57,172 bases of DNA from assembly GCA_947441615.1 (NCBI GenBank), contig CANEUH010000025.1:1-57172 (forward strand). Direction: 5' to 3'. Made by a program: the position numbers and the translations under genes. The stretch comes from Bacteriovoracaceae bacterium. GTDB taxonomy: Bacteria > Bdellovibrionota > Bacteriovoracia > Bacteriovoracales > Bacteriovoracaceae. Under the pieces are notes generated by a model. That model had not been told where the DNA came from. It did not search any database and saw only the letters and a list, made by a program, of their open reading frames with translations. Shown here one piece after another: positions 43,991 to 52,246 of this stretch (within the stretch, counting starts at the first letter, position 1; every line of letters begins with the position of its first letter).

Positions 43991-44653
43991 ATGGGGAAGA
44001 GTCTTGCACTCATCTTTTTGTTGGGTTTTTTTGTATCTTGTAATGAAAACTGTCCAAATCAGACTGGAACAGTTCAGGAGCAAAATGCCGCGTGCCCTTC
44101 GCCGACTCCAAATCCTGATCCAAACCCAATTCCTGATGGGGATGTACCCAATGAGGCCTTAACTTTTGATGTGAACTATGTTCTAAGTAATTTTGATCGC
44201 GATAGTGAGGATAAGCTATTGAAGGCGATTGAAATCATCAAGAAAGTGGTCGCTAGTAATGAGTTTAGATCTAAGGTTTTAAATTTTACTTATCAGGGTA
44301 AAAAACAATTTTTTGAGAATAAAGGCTACTCAAACGAAGACATTTACCAGTTACTGTTGGATGGGAAAGAAGATTTAAGGCCCGAAGTTGATAATAAAAT
44401 GGACCTTGAACTTGAACTATATTATTCCTGGACTAGCACTGTTGGTTATACAACTCCAGGAGAAATGAAGATTTATTTGAATACGAAATTCTACAATCCA
44501 TTCACTCCATCAGAAGTCGCAGGAAATGTTTTTCACGAATGGACTCACAAGCTTGGTTTTGAGCATGCGACTACTTATTCAACTGAGAGAGATTCCACTG
44601 TTCCCTATGCTCTTGGGTATCTTATAAGAGACCTTGGAAAGCAGTACGAATAG
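43991..44653 (+). CDS. Metzincin-like metalloprotease lipoprotein
   Basis: 220 residues. A lipoprotein signal (LGFFVSC, lipid Cys17) is followed by a Cys- and Pro/Asn-rich spacer (PSPTPNPDPNPIPDG), then a domain with HEWTHKLGFEH at 182-192, a perfect HExxHxxGxxH metzincin zinc site. The typical Met-turn after the site is not seen (no Met after residue 159), so it may be an atypical or inactive relative. Expected at the outer membrane surface. GGAAGG precedes the ATG. Confidence 0.75.
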   Translation: MGKSLALIFLLGFFVSCNENCPNQTGTVQEQNAACPSPTPNPDPNPIPDGDVPNEALTFDVNYVLSNFDRDSEDKLLKAIEIIKKVVASNEFRSKVLNFTYQGKKQFFENKGYSNEDIYQLLLDGKEDLRPEVDNKMDLELELYYSWTSTVGYTTPGEMKIYLNTKFYNPFTPSEVAGNVFHEWTHKLGFEHATTYSTERDSTVPYALGYLIRDLGKQYE

Positions 44654-44696
44654 TCCTGGTATCAAAAATGCATCCTTCTATACTTGGGGGGTGCAT

Positions 44697-44912
44697 ATGA
44701 AGAAAAAAGAAAAATTGAGAAAAGATTATTTATCAAAATCTGAGGCAGAGGTTATTGATAACGAAGAGGCCTCTCTCCAAGATAAAGAATATACTTTTGA
44801 TGAAGAAAACACTGACGACGATGATCTTCACGACGTCGATGATGAGCCGTCTATGGAAGACTTTATTGACTTTGATAACGATGAAGATTTCGTCATTCAG
44901 TCGAAAAGGTAG
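44697..44912 (+). CDS. Small highly acidic protein, 71 residues
   Basis: Start at the ATG preceded by GGGGGGTG; the frame extends upstream to 44634 but that part overlaps the metzincin gene. The N-terminus is basic (MKKKEKLRKDYLSKSE), then the chain is extremely acidic (DEENTDDDDLHDVDDEPSMEDF). It is probably unstructured and may bind cations, basic proteins or RNA polymerase. The stop codon is inside a 13-bp hairpin shared with the convergent receptor gene. Family unknown. Confidence 0.65.
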   Translation: MKKKEKLRKDYLSKSEAEVIDNEEASLQDKEYTFDEENTDDDDLHDVDDEPSMEDFIDFDNDEDFVIQSKR

Positions 44913-44929
44913 CGTATACCTTTTCGACT
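44899..44929. terminator. Shared hairpin between convergent genes (copy 1 of AAAAGGTA family)
   Basis: AGTCGAAAAGGTA (44899-44911) pairs with TACCTTTTCGACT (44917-44929) around a 5-nt loop, a perfect 13-bp stem. Both stop codons (44910-44912 and complement of 44928-44930) lie at its edge. It probably ends both transcripts; a T-run follows only partly. A related hairpin lies at 47647-47690. Confidence 0.7.
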
Positions 44930-46997
44930 AGAACTTATAAGTCAGACCTGCGTAATAGTTTCTATCTAGGGCCCAGATAACACCATCAGAGCGGACTCGA
45001 GAGAAATACTCTCTATTTAAAAGATTGTTGATTCCAGCGGATAGTTGCCAGTTCTTACTGATTTCAATATCCCCAGTTAGATCCCAAACTGTGTAATAAG
45101 GAATCTCTCTTTGAGTCGTATTGTTATCATCTCCAAAGTGACGACTCACAATAACACCCATCAAAGCAATTTTGTATTTATCCTTTGAATGAATAATCCC
45201 TATCCTACTTAATGTGTGGGGGGCATACATCGGAGTTTTATCTTTAAAACTTCCTCTTGTGAATTTTGCATCCAAAATAGAAATATTTCCATACAAATTA
45301 AAATTACCAAAACGATTTAGATCCTGATTCCATTTTGAAAGTTTAAGTTCTGAGGCAAAATCAATTCCCTTATGAGTTCCCGCTCCTGTATTTTTGTACT
45401 CAAGAGTTGCTCCTGAACCCACTTGCCCAAACTTATTTTCATAACGGATTAAAAAAGCTGAGACATCCCAGTTTATTTTTTCTGTCTGACCTCTGTAACC
45501 TAATTCGTAATTAATGACCTTACTTGGATCAATGTCCTCTGAAATGACTGCAGAACTCTCAAGCGGAACAGCTTCTTGATAAGTAACTGGTTTATAGGCT
45601 TCAGATATATTTCCATAGATTTGAGATTCATCACTCGTGTGGTAGGAGAGTCCCAGGCCAAAAAGCGGGACATTCACTGCGTTCATTTCATTTCGAGTCG
45701 ATCCGCTATCAACATTAATTTTCTCGGCAATTGATTGATTTATATTTTCAACTCGAACACCGGGAGTGAGCATCAATTTACTAAAAGAAAATCTGTTCTC
45801 AGCGAAAAAGGAATTTGTCCTTGTTTCTCGCTTCATTCGCTTTCTCGTGACTCCTTGATTTGAATCAACTGTTGCTCCTCGGGATTCATGTAGAGGTGAC
45901 ATAAGATTGAAATTTAAGAAGCCACCTGAAAAGGTGTGATCATTGCCAAAAGCATTGTAATTCTTTAAATACCGGACTTCTCCGTTATAACCATAGTACT
46001 TTTGCTCTGTGATCGTATTATCTGTCCCTGTGGGAGTTGTTCCAAAGCCACTCCCTCTTTGTCTTTTTGAGTATCTGTTGTACGCATTTCCCCAAAGAGA
46101 TGCTTGAAATTCAGATGAGTCATCAATTCGGTGCTCTAGACCTAAAGCTAATTGTGCCCTTGAAACTTTGAGACGATCATATTTTTTAGTTGCTCGATGA
46201 AGATTGTCTCCAAAAACATTTGCATTGGCAGAAGCAGTTTTTGCAAAACCACCAGTTTCTCCGTGATCAGAGTTATAACCATTGAAGGCAATTTTGAATG
46301 TATTTTTATTTTTAAAAATATGATCTCGAATTTGAACGTAATCTGCAAAGAAATCAGAATTCACAGTCTGAGGACCGTCTCCCTGGCGGCGATAATACTC
46401 AATCCCATAGGCGTGATCACCCTTGGATTCGTAAACTGAATTATTGGTCGCTAAAAGATTGTATGAACCACCAGTTAATCCAACTTTTCCTGATTTTGTC
46501 TGATTCTTTTTTAAAGGAGTTGAGATGTAATTAACAACACCGCCTGGTTGTGGACCGTATATAAGACCAGCACCTCCACGAATAAATTGAAATTTATCCA
46601 TCATGGGAAGGGCGGGTGAAAAATAATGGGCCGGATAGCCATACATATCTGAAGCAACAGGAAGCCCATCTTGCAGAAGAAGGACGTTATAGGATTCGTG
46701 AGGATCGCCGAGACCTCGGTATGTGATAGCTGCTAGTGACTCATTTGGTATTTCTGAAATGAGTAGCCCTGGAGTTTGTGAAGTCGCTTGACGGTAGTTA
46801 TTAGTTTGAAGTTTTGGAATTTCTTTTAAATCAGTGATGGTATTTTTTTTACCTGAAAAGATTTGAGTTCCCTTGTTTTCTTCCCAGTATCCAGAAAAAG
46901 ACCCTTCCTTTTCTTCAGCAACCTCTATCGTATCAAGTGTCATCTGAGCGAAACTAGGGAGGGAAGTAACGAGGAGAAATAATCCAATAATTTTCAT
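44928..46997 (-). CDS. TonB-dependent outer-membrane receptor (FecA-like)
   Basis: 689 residues. Signal peptide MKIIGLFLLVTSLPSFAQ, then a plug domain (about 60-170: SQTPGLLISEIPNESLAAITYRGLG, RGGAGLIYGPQPGGVVNYIS) and a ~22-strand barrel ending in Phe (LTYKF). The plug spelling resembles FecA-type ferric-siderophore receptors. It imports an iron complex or similar solute with TonB energy. A weak minus promoter (TTGTTC, 16 bp, TATACC) lies in 47022-47049; I did not see a convincing Fur box. No transporter genes are adjacent. Confidence 0.92.
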   Translation of the reverse strand: MKIIGLFLLVTSLPSFAQMTLDTIEVAEEKEGSFSGYWEENKGTQIFSGKKNTITDLKEIPKLQTNNYRQATSQTPGLLISEIPNESLAAITYRGLGDPHESYNVLLLQDGLPVASDMYGYPAHYFSPALPMMDKFQFIRGGAGLIYGPQPGGVVNYISTPLKKNQTKSGKVGLTGGSYNLLATNNSVYESKGDHAYGIEYYRRQGDGPQTVNSDFFADYVQIRDHIFKNKNTFKIAFNGYNSDHGETGGFAKTASANANVFGDNLHRATKKYDRLKVSRAQLALGLEHRIDDSSEFQASLWGNAYNRYSKRQRGSGFGTTPTGTDNTITEQKYYGYNGEVRYLKNYNAFGNDHTFSGGFLNFNLMSPLHESRGATVDSNQGVTRKRMKRETRTNSFFAENRFSFSKLMLTPGVRVENINQSIAEKINVDSGSTRNEMNAVNVPLFGLGLSYHTSDESQIYGNISEAYKPVTYQEAVPLESSAVISEDIDPSKVINYELGYRGQTEKINWDVSAFLIRYENKFGQVGSGATLEYKNTGAGTHKGIDFASELKLSKWNQDLNRFGNFNLYGNISILDAKFTRGSFKDKTPMYAPHTLSRIGIIHSKDKYKIALMGVIVSRHFGDDNNTTQREIPYYTVWDLTGDIEISKNWQLSAGINNLLNREYFSRVRSDGVIWALDRNYYAGLTYKF

Positions 46998-47151
46998 ATC
47001 TTATGCGCCATGTTTGAGTCTGGTATATTTTGTTTGATATATAGAACAATGATTTTTTTATTCTGTCCATAAAATCTTTAGGTAATCCTTAGTACCAGTA
47101 TTGTTGTTACGGATTTAGTTTCATGCGTCGTTAACTTTTCTTGGAGATGCC

Positions 47152-47640
47152 ATGAGATTTTTCCTTTCAATCGTCATCCTTTTGTCTCTCTCATCATGTG
47201 GAAAGGAGATTCGTTCCACCTCATCAGCTAGGGGTGAAAAACCTTGTGTTGTAAACTTAATAACGAATCGATGTGATCCTATTCAAGGTAATGAGAGCTC
47301 AGGGATTGAAATATTAGAAACAGTTTTGGAAGTTCCTATTAATATTCAAGGCCAGGAGATTTCATTTCTTTCTAGCAAAAGTGCTGTTGCAGTTGGAAAA
47401 AAAATGACTTGTGAAATTAATATCTCCAAAGAGGAGCTCCATCGATTTGCTCTTAGAGGTGATAAATTACTTATACTTTCTCCACAAGGGTCCTTTGAGT
47501 TTGAAAATCAAAGTGAGGGAGAAGGGTTAGGTGGACATTGGGTATGGAAGGGATATGTGGATAATGGAATTCTAGAAATAAGACAGATGTACTTTGTTGG
47601 AAACAATAAAATCATATTTAGAAAAACGTGTGAGTTTTAA
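47152..47640 (+). CDS. Hypothetical lipoprotein
   Basis: 162 residues with a lipoprotein signal (ILLSLSSC, lipid Cys16) and GGAG before the ATG. The mature part is beta-rich with four Cys (PCVVN, NRCDP, MTCEI, KTCEF) that could form two disulfides. Function unknown. It is divergent from the TonB receptor and may share its regulation across the 154-bp gap. Ends shortly before a complex hairpin. Confidence 0.75.
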   Translation: MRFFLSIVILLSLSSCGKEIRSTSSARGEKPCVVNLITNRCDPIQGNESSGIEILETVLEVPINIQGQEISFLSSKSAVAVGKKMTCEINISKEELHRFALRGDKLLILSPQGSFEFENQSEGEGLGGHWVWKGYVDNGILEIRQMYFVGNNKIIFRKTCEF

Positions 47641-47646
47641 TCTAGT

Positions 47647-47690
47647 GGTCGAAAAGGTATGCGGTACCTTTTCGCGGTACCTTTTCGACC
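47647..47690. repeat. Hairpin with tandem-duplicated arm (copy 2 of AAAAGGTA family)
   Basis: Left arm GGTCGAAAAGGTA (47647-47659) can pair with TACCTTTTCG at 47665-47674 (10 bp) or with TACCTTTTCGACC at 47678-47690 (13 bp). The right side is an exact 13-bp tandem duplication of CGGTACCTTTTCG (47662-47674 and 47675-47687). It lies between convergent genes and shares GTCGAAAAGGTA with the hairpin at 44899, so it is probably a two-way terminator that has expanded, or a small palindromic repeat. Confidence 0.75.
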
Positions 47691-47698
47691 AAATCAAA

Positions 47699-48865
47699 CT
47701 AATTCAAGTTTTCAATAACGGTTGCAACACCTTGACCTAAGCCGATACACATGGTCGCAAGACCATATTTTTTATTGTTTTGACGAAGCTGGTGAGCAAG
47801 TGTTCCAGTGATCCGAGCACCTGAGCAACCTAATGGGTGTCCTAGGGCAATAGCACCACCATTCAAATTAACTTTTTTATCAGCAACATCTAAAAGTCCA
47901 AGGTCTTTTAGGACAGGAATGGATTGAGCAGCAAAAGCTTCATTAACTTCTACAATGTCCATTTGGTCCATCTTAAGACCAGCTCGCTCTAAAGCTCTTC
48001 TAGAAGAGGCCACAGGGCCATAACCCATAATGGATGGCTCACACCCAGTGGAAGCAATGGAGAGAATTCTTGCAATAGGTTTTAGTCCCAGGGCCTTGGC
48101 CTTCTCTTCACTCATTACAATCATGCAAGAAGCTCCATCAGAAAGAGCGGATGAGTTACCGGCCGTAACAGTTCCATTTTTTGGATCGAATACAGCTGGA
48201 AGTTTTGAGAGAGTTTCAACTGTTGTTTCTGGGCGAACGACTTCATCGATTGAAATCATCGAAGGAATTCCTAGATCATCATGACCTGGAGTAGGGATGA
48301 GTTCATCCTTGAATTTGCCTTTAAGGGTTGCCTCATGGGCCTTACGATGTGAAGCAGCTGCGAATTCATCCTGCTGAAGACGAGTCACTCCATGCATGCG
48401 ACCAAGAAGTTCTGCCGTGAGACCCATTGAACCCGCACCCTTGGAAGTGGTTTTGTTAAGAGCTGGATTAAAATCCACTCCGTGAGTCATAGGAACATGG
48501 CCCATGTGCTCGACTCCGCCACAAAGATAAAAGTCACCTTGGCCAGACCAGATGCCCTGAACTGCCATGTGGATCGCCGTCATAGAGGAGCCACAAAGAC
48601 GATTCACGGTTTGGGCGGAAACAGTTTTAGGAATATCTGTTAAAAGTTGAGCGTTTCTTCCAATGTTATAACACTGCTCTAGAGTTTGCTGAACACAACC
48701 CCAGATAATATCCTCAATCTCACCAGAGTTTAATTTTGGATTACGCTTTAAGATTTCTCTCATCAAGTGAGCTGAAAGTTCTTCGGCACGGATGTGACGA
48801 AAGTTTCCGGCCTTGGATCTTGCCATCGGAGTTCTTACTGCATCTACAATAACTGCATTTTTCAT
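47699..48865 (-). CDS. fadA: 3-ketoacyl-CoA thiolase (acetyl-CoA acyltransferase)
   Basis: 388 residues with thiolase motifs: nucleophilic Cys in [35 protein letters not shown] and the final Cys in [10 protein letters not shown]. It is the last step of beta-oxidation. It follows fadB by 9 bp in one operon and forms the FadA2B2 complex with it. The sequence is of the aerobic FadA kind, unlike the FadI-like thiolase at 25472. Confidence 0.95.
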   Translation of the reverse strand: MKNAVIVDAVRTPMARSKAGNFRHIRAEELSAHLMREILKRNPKLNSGEIEDIIWGCVQQTLEQCYNIGRNAQLLTDIPKTVSAQTVNRLCGSSMTAIHMAVQGIWSGQGDFYLCGGVEHMGHVPMTHGVDFNPALNKTTSKGAGSMGLTAELLGRMHGVTRLQQDEFAAASHRKAHEATLKGKFKDELIPTPGHDDLGIPSMISIDEVVRPETTVETLSKLPAVFDPKNGTVTAGNSSALSDGASCMIVMSEEKAKALGLKPIARILSIASTGCEPSIMGYGPVASSRRALERAGLKMDQMDIVEVNEAFAAQSIPVLKDLGLLDVADKKVNLNGGAIALGHPLGCSGARITGTLAHQLRQNNKKYGLATMCIGLGQGVATVIENLN

Positions 48866-48874
48866 ATTTACCTC

Positions 48875-51019
48875 TTAATAATAAGTTTTGTTCTCAGCTG
48901 CCATGCCTTTCATGAATGAAGTAAACTCATACATGTGGCCAATTGAATGAAACTTTTGAGAAATTTCTTCTAAGTTTTTCATACCAATTGAATCAGCGTA
49001 TTTTAAAGCACCCGCTCTAAAGGGAGGAAAGCCAAGTCCCAAGAGTAGACCCATATCTACTTCGACTGGAGTAGCGACAATTTTGTCTTCAAGACAGCGA
49101 GAAGCTTCAGTGATCATCGGAATCATCATTCTCATGATGATGTCTTCGTCAGTCACGGTGATTTCTTTTTTTACACAAGGCTTAATGAGTTCATAAACAG
49201 CAGGATTCACTTTTTTTACAGGTTTCCCTTTCTTATCAACTTCATATTCAAAAAAACCAAGTCCATTTTTTTGACCAAAGCGTTTATTCTCATACATCAC
49301 ATCAAGAATCGTTTTCGTTGAATAAGACATGCGATCAGGGAAAGCATCGGCCATAATTTTAGCGGCATGAACACCTGTATCGATACCAACAACGTCTAAT
49401 AGGTACGCTGGACCCATAGGCCAGCCGAATTTTTCCATAACTTTATCAATTCTTTGGAAATCAACACCATCTTCGATGAGGTGAACAAAACCTTTAAAGT
49501 ACGGAAAGAGAATTCTATTCACAAGAAAGCCCGCGCAGTCATTAACGACAATGGGAGTTTTTCCCATTTGGTTAGCGTAATTTACAGCTTGAGCAATCGT
49601 TTCTTCAGAAGTTTTTGCTCCTCGAATAATTTCTACCAATGGCATTCTGTGAACGGGATTAAAAAAGTGCATGCCACAGAATTTATCCGGACGAGATAAG
49701 CCTTCGGCGAGTCTGGTGATGGAAATAGTCGAAGTATTGGAAGCGAGAACTGTCTCGGGAGAAGTTCCTTTTTCAACTTCAGCTAAAACTGATTTTTTAA
49801 TTTTTTCGTTTTCAACAACAGCTTCAACGACAAATTGAGTATTGGAAAAATCTGAGTAAGAAAGGGTAGGAGTGATTTGTGAAATCACTTTTGCCATCTT
49901 TTCAGTCGTCATTTTTTTTCTTTCAACTTCTTTATTTAAAAGCTTTGAAGCTTCATTCATCCCTAGATCAAGTTGCTCCGTTTTAATGTCTTTCATGAGA
50001 ACAGGAACACCCATGGAAGCTGATTGATAGGCAATCCCTCCACCCATGATCCCTGCACCGAGAACGGAGGCGTGTTGGGTTGGTTTCGCATTTTTTGTAA
50101 CAGTCTTAGAAACTTTTTTAAGGTACTGATCCCCTAAAAAAACTTGAACCAGGCATTCAGCAGTTTTTGTTTTCGCACAAAGAGTAAATGTTTCCCCTTC
50201 GAGGGCAATGGCCTCATCACGGTTAAGTCTTGCTGCCTTCTGCATCGTTTCCACGGCCTTGACTGGAGCAGGGTAATTAGGGCCCGCCATAGCAGCGACG
50301 AAAGCTTTTGATCCATCAAAACTCATGGCCGATTCAATTTTATCTAATTTAAGGGGAGATTTTTTTTGTTCAACTCGAGCTTTCCAGTCGAGTTCACCTT
50401 TTATACATTTCTCTAAAAGTTTAAGTCCTGCTTCCTCGAGTTTTGCGTCTTCAATAATTCCATCAATGGCCCCAAATTTAATAGCTTCATCGGCTTTATA
50501 ATGTTTGGCACCTGTGATCCATTCAATAGCGTGATCCGCTCCGATGAGACGTGGAAGCCTCGCTGTTCCACCCCAACCAGGAATAATACCTAATTTAGTT
50601 TCTGGAAGCCCTATGGCCGCTTTGGGAGTCGCTAACCGATAGTCCATCGTAAGAGCGATCTCACAACCACCACCTAAGGCAAAGCCATTAACAAGTGCAA
50701 CTTTAGGAAAGGGAAGATCCTCATAACCCGAGAACACTTTATTAATTCCAGCGATCCAAGTTTTCATTTCATCTTCAGTTTTTTTGAAGTGATCTAAAAA
50801 TTCCGTTACATCTGCTCCAAAGACAAATCCACTAGGTTTACCAGAAGTGAAAAGTAATCCCTTGGCGGATTGCTTTTTAATCACTTCAAGAACTTCACCT
50901 AATTCCTTAAGTGCTAGAGCATTGAAGACGTTGGCGGATTGATCTTTGAGATCAAACACAACTTTCAAAATTTCATTTGGGAGAGATTCTAGGCGGAACG
51001 CCTGGCCACTGTATAACAT
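48875..51019 (-). CDS. fadB: Multifunctional fatty-acid oxidation complex, alpha subunit
   Basis: 714 residues. The N-terminal enoyl-CoA hydratase/isomerase shows FALGGGCEIALTMDYRLA and LPETKLGIIPGWGGTARLPRL; the middle is the NAD-binding 3-hydroxyacyl-CoA dehydrogenase (LGAGIMGGGIAYQSA, MHFFNPVHRMPLVEI), with the C-terminal dimer domains. The length is the FadB norm. It catalyses two middle steps of beta-oxidation. AAGGAG precedes the ATG but lies in the 3' arm of a hairpin that can hide it. It follows the glutathione peroxidase gene by 68 bp. Confidence 0.96.
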   Translation of the reverse strand: MLYSGQAFRLESLPNEILKVVFDLKDQSANVFNALALKELGEVLEVIKKQSAKGLLFTSGKPSGFVFGADVTEFLDHFKKTEDEMKTWIAGINKVFSGYEDLPFPKVALVNGFALGGGCEIALTMDYRLATPKAAIGLPETKLGIIPGWGGTARLPRLIGADHAIEWITGAKHYKADEAIKFGAIDGIIEDAKLEEAGLKLLEKCIKGELDWKARVEQKKSPLKLDKIESAMSFDGSKAFVAAMAGPNYPAPVKAVETMQKAARLNRDEAIALEGETFTLCAKTKTAECLVQVFLGDQYLKKVSKTVTKNAKPTQHASVLGAGIMGGGIAYQSASMGVPVLMKDIKTEQLDLGMNEASKLLNKEVERKKMTTEKMAKVISQITPTLSYSDFSNTQFVVEAVVENEKIKKSVLAEVEKGTSPETVLASNTSTISITRLAEGLSRPDKFCGMHFFNPVHRMPLVEIIRGAKTSEETIAQAVNYANQMGKTPIVVNDCAGFLVNRILFPYFKGFVHLIEDGVDFQRIDKVMEKFGWPMGPAYLLDVVGIDTGVHAAKIMADAFPDRMSYSTKTILDVMYENKRFGQKNGLGFFEYEVDKKGKPVKKVNPAVYELIKPCVKKEITVTDEDIIMRMMIPMITEASRCLEDKIVATPVEVDMGLLLGLGFPPFRAGALKYADSIGMKNLEEISQKFHSIGHMYEFTSFMKGMAAENKTYY

Positions 51020-51025
51020 AGGAAC

Positions 51026-51067
51026 TCCTTCGAGATAAAATTAGAATTATTCTAACCTCTCGAAGGA
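51026..51067 (-). promoter_or_regulatory. Nested palindrome masking the fadB ribosome site
   Basis: Read on the minus strand: TCCTTCGAG (complement of 51059-51067) pairs with CTCGAAGGA (complement of 51026-51034), enclosing the palindrome TTAGAATAATTCTAA (complement of 51041-51055). The 3' arm contains AAGGA of the fadB Shine-Dalgarno. As RNA it would sequester the site; as DNA the inner palindrome could be an operator. Confidence 0.65.
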
Positions 51068-51087
51068 AAAATTCCTAAAGGAGAATA

Positions 51088-51567
51088 CTAGAGCATTTTT
51101 GACAAATCTTTCTTAATATCCTCTGGCTTGTCGGTTGGTGCATAACGCTTCACAACCTGACCTTCGCGGTTCACAAGAAATTTAGTGAAATTCCACTTAA
51201 TGCCCTCAGTGCCTAAGAGACCTTTTTTTTCTTGCTTTAAAAATTGATAAAGAGGAGCTGCGTTATCTCCGTTCACATCAATTTTTTGAAAAAGAGGAAA
51301 CTTAACGTCATAATTCAAGCTACAAAAGTTTTTAATCTCCTCTGCATTTCCAGGCTCTTGAGCGCCAAATTGATTGCAAGGGAAACCTAGGACAACAACC
51401 TGTTCCTTCAGCTCTTCAAAAAGCTCCTCTAGGCCTTTATATTGCGGTGTAAAGCCACATTTACTAGCGACATTCACAATCAGTAGAAACTTTCCCTTAT
51501 ACTGACTTAGGGAAACGTCATTTCCATTAATATCTTTTACTGTAAAATCGAAAACAGATTTTGCCAT
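51088..51567 (-). CDS. Glutathione peroxidase family protein (Cys form)
   Basis: 159 residues. The peroxidatic Cys is in NVASKCGFTPQY, with Gln in FPCNQFGAQEPG and Trp/Asn in IKWNFTKFLVNREG, the catalytic tetrad of the family. The second Cys (GFPC) fits a thioredoxin-dependent mechanism. It removes peroxides in the cytoplasm. AAGGGG precedes the ATG. Located just upstream of fadBA on the same strand, where beta-oxidation generates peroxide. Confidence 0.95.
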   Translation of the reverse strand: MAKSVFDFTVKDINGNDVSLSQYKGKFLLIVNVASKCGFTPQYKGLEELFEELKEQVVVLGFPCNQFGAQEPGNAEEIKNFCSLNYDVKFPLFQKIDVNGDNAAPLYQFLKQEKKGLLGTEGIKWNFTKFLVNREGQVVKRYAPTDKPEDIKKDLSKML

Positions 51568-51628
51568 TTTAAACCCCTTCTTTTAGGATGCGCAGCATGT
51601 TTGAACAATTTTATCCGATAAAACGCGT

Positions 51629-52246
51629 ATGAGCCAGAGAAGAGCAGGACACGTTAACCGATGTCCAAATTGCCGTGTTAATCATTTTTTTTGTGTTTGT
51701 AAGCACATATTGCCTTTTAAAATACAATCAAACATATCACTTATCGTTCATGTTCGAGAATTAAAGTTAACCTCAAATACCGCCCAATTCGCTCAAAAGA
51801 TGCTTCCAGAAAATGCGGAGGTTGTTATTCGTGGCCGCATGAATGAACATTTTGATTCGACACCGGTACTATCTAAACCTGGAAGGGCCATCTTTCTTTA
51901 TCCCCATGAAGAGGCTTTAGAATTAAATGAAGACTTTAAATTAAAATTTCCTGGTCCTTATCATCTCATAATTCCAGATGGGAATTGGCAGCAAGCAAGA
52001 AAGGTTAAACAGCGTGAGGCTGGATTTAGCGCTCTCCCAGCCGTGAAACTTCCTCCAGGTATTATTTCAGAGTATGGACTGAGAAAGGCCATTCACCCTG
52101 AGTGGGTTTCAACCTTTGAGGCCATGGCGCATTCTTTAGGAATCCTCGAGTCGATGGAAATAAAGAATCGTTTGATGGATTTTTTCCGCTTATGGGTCAA
52201 AAGAACAGAGCAGGCGAGAAGCGGTGATTTTAAAATTACCGATTAA
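51629..52246 (+). CDS. DTW-domain protein (tRNA-uridine aminocarboxypropyltransferase type)
   Basis: 205 residues. Zinc-type Cys motif RCPNCRVNHFFCVC at the start, then IVHVRELKLTSNTAQ and the DTW-like DGNWQQARK (the usual DTW appears as DGNW) and LRKAIHPEWVSTFEAMA. The family installs acp3U in tRNA (TapT/TuaA) from SAM. GATAAA ends 6 nt before the ATG with no ribosome site, a weak leaderless candidate. It overlaps the convergent glycosidase gene by 11 bp. Confidence 0.88.
   Translation: MSQRRAGHVNRCPNCRVNHFFCVCKHILPFKIQSNISLIVHVRELKLTSNTAQFAQKMLPENAEVVIRGRMNEHFDSTPVLSKPGRAIFLYPHEEALELNEDFKLKFPGPYHLIIPDGNWQQARKVKQREAGFSALPAVKLPPGIISEYGLRKAIHPEWVSTFEAMAHSLGILESMEIKNRLMDFFRLWVKRTEQARSGDFKITD

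Noticed and set aside
46998..47151. Fur box upstream of the TonB-dependent receptor
   Set aside because: Only AT-rich partial matches; nothing close to the 19-bp Fur palindrome.
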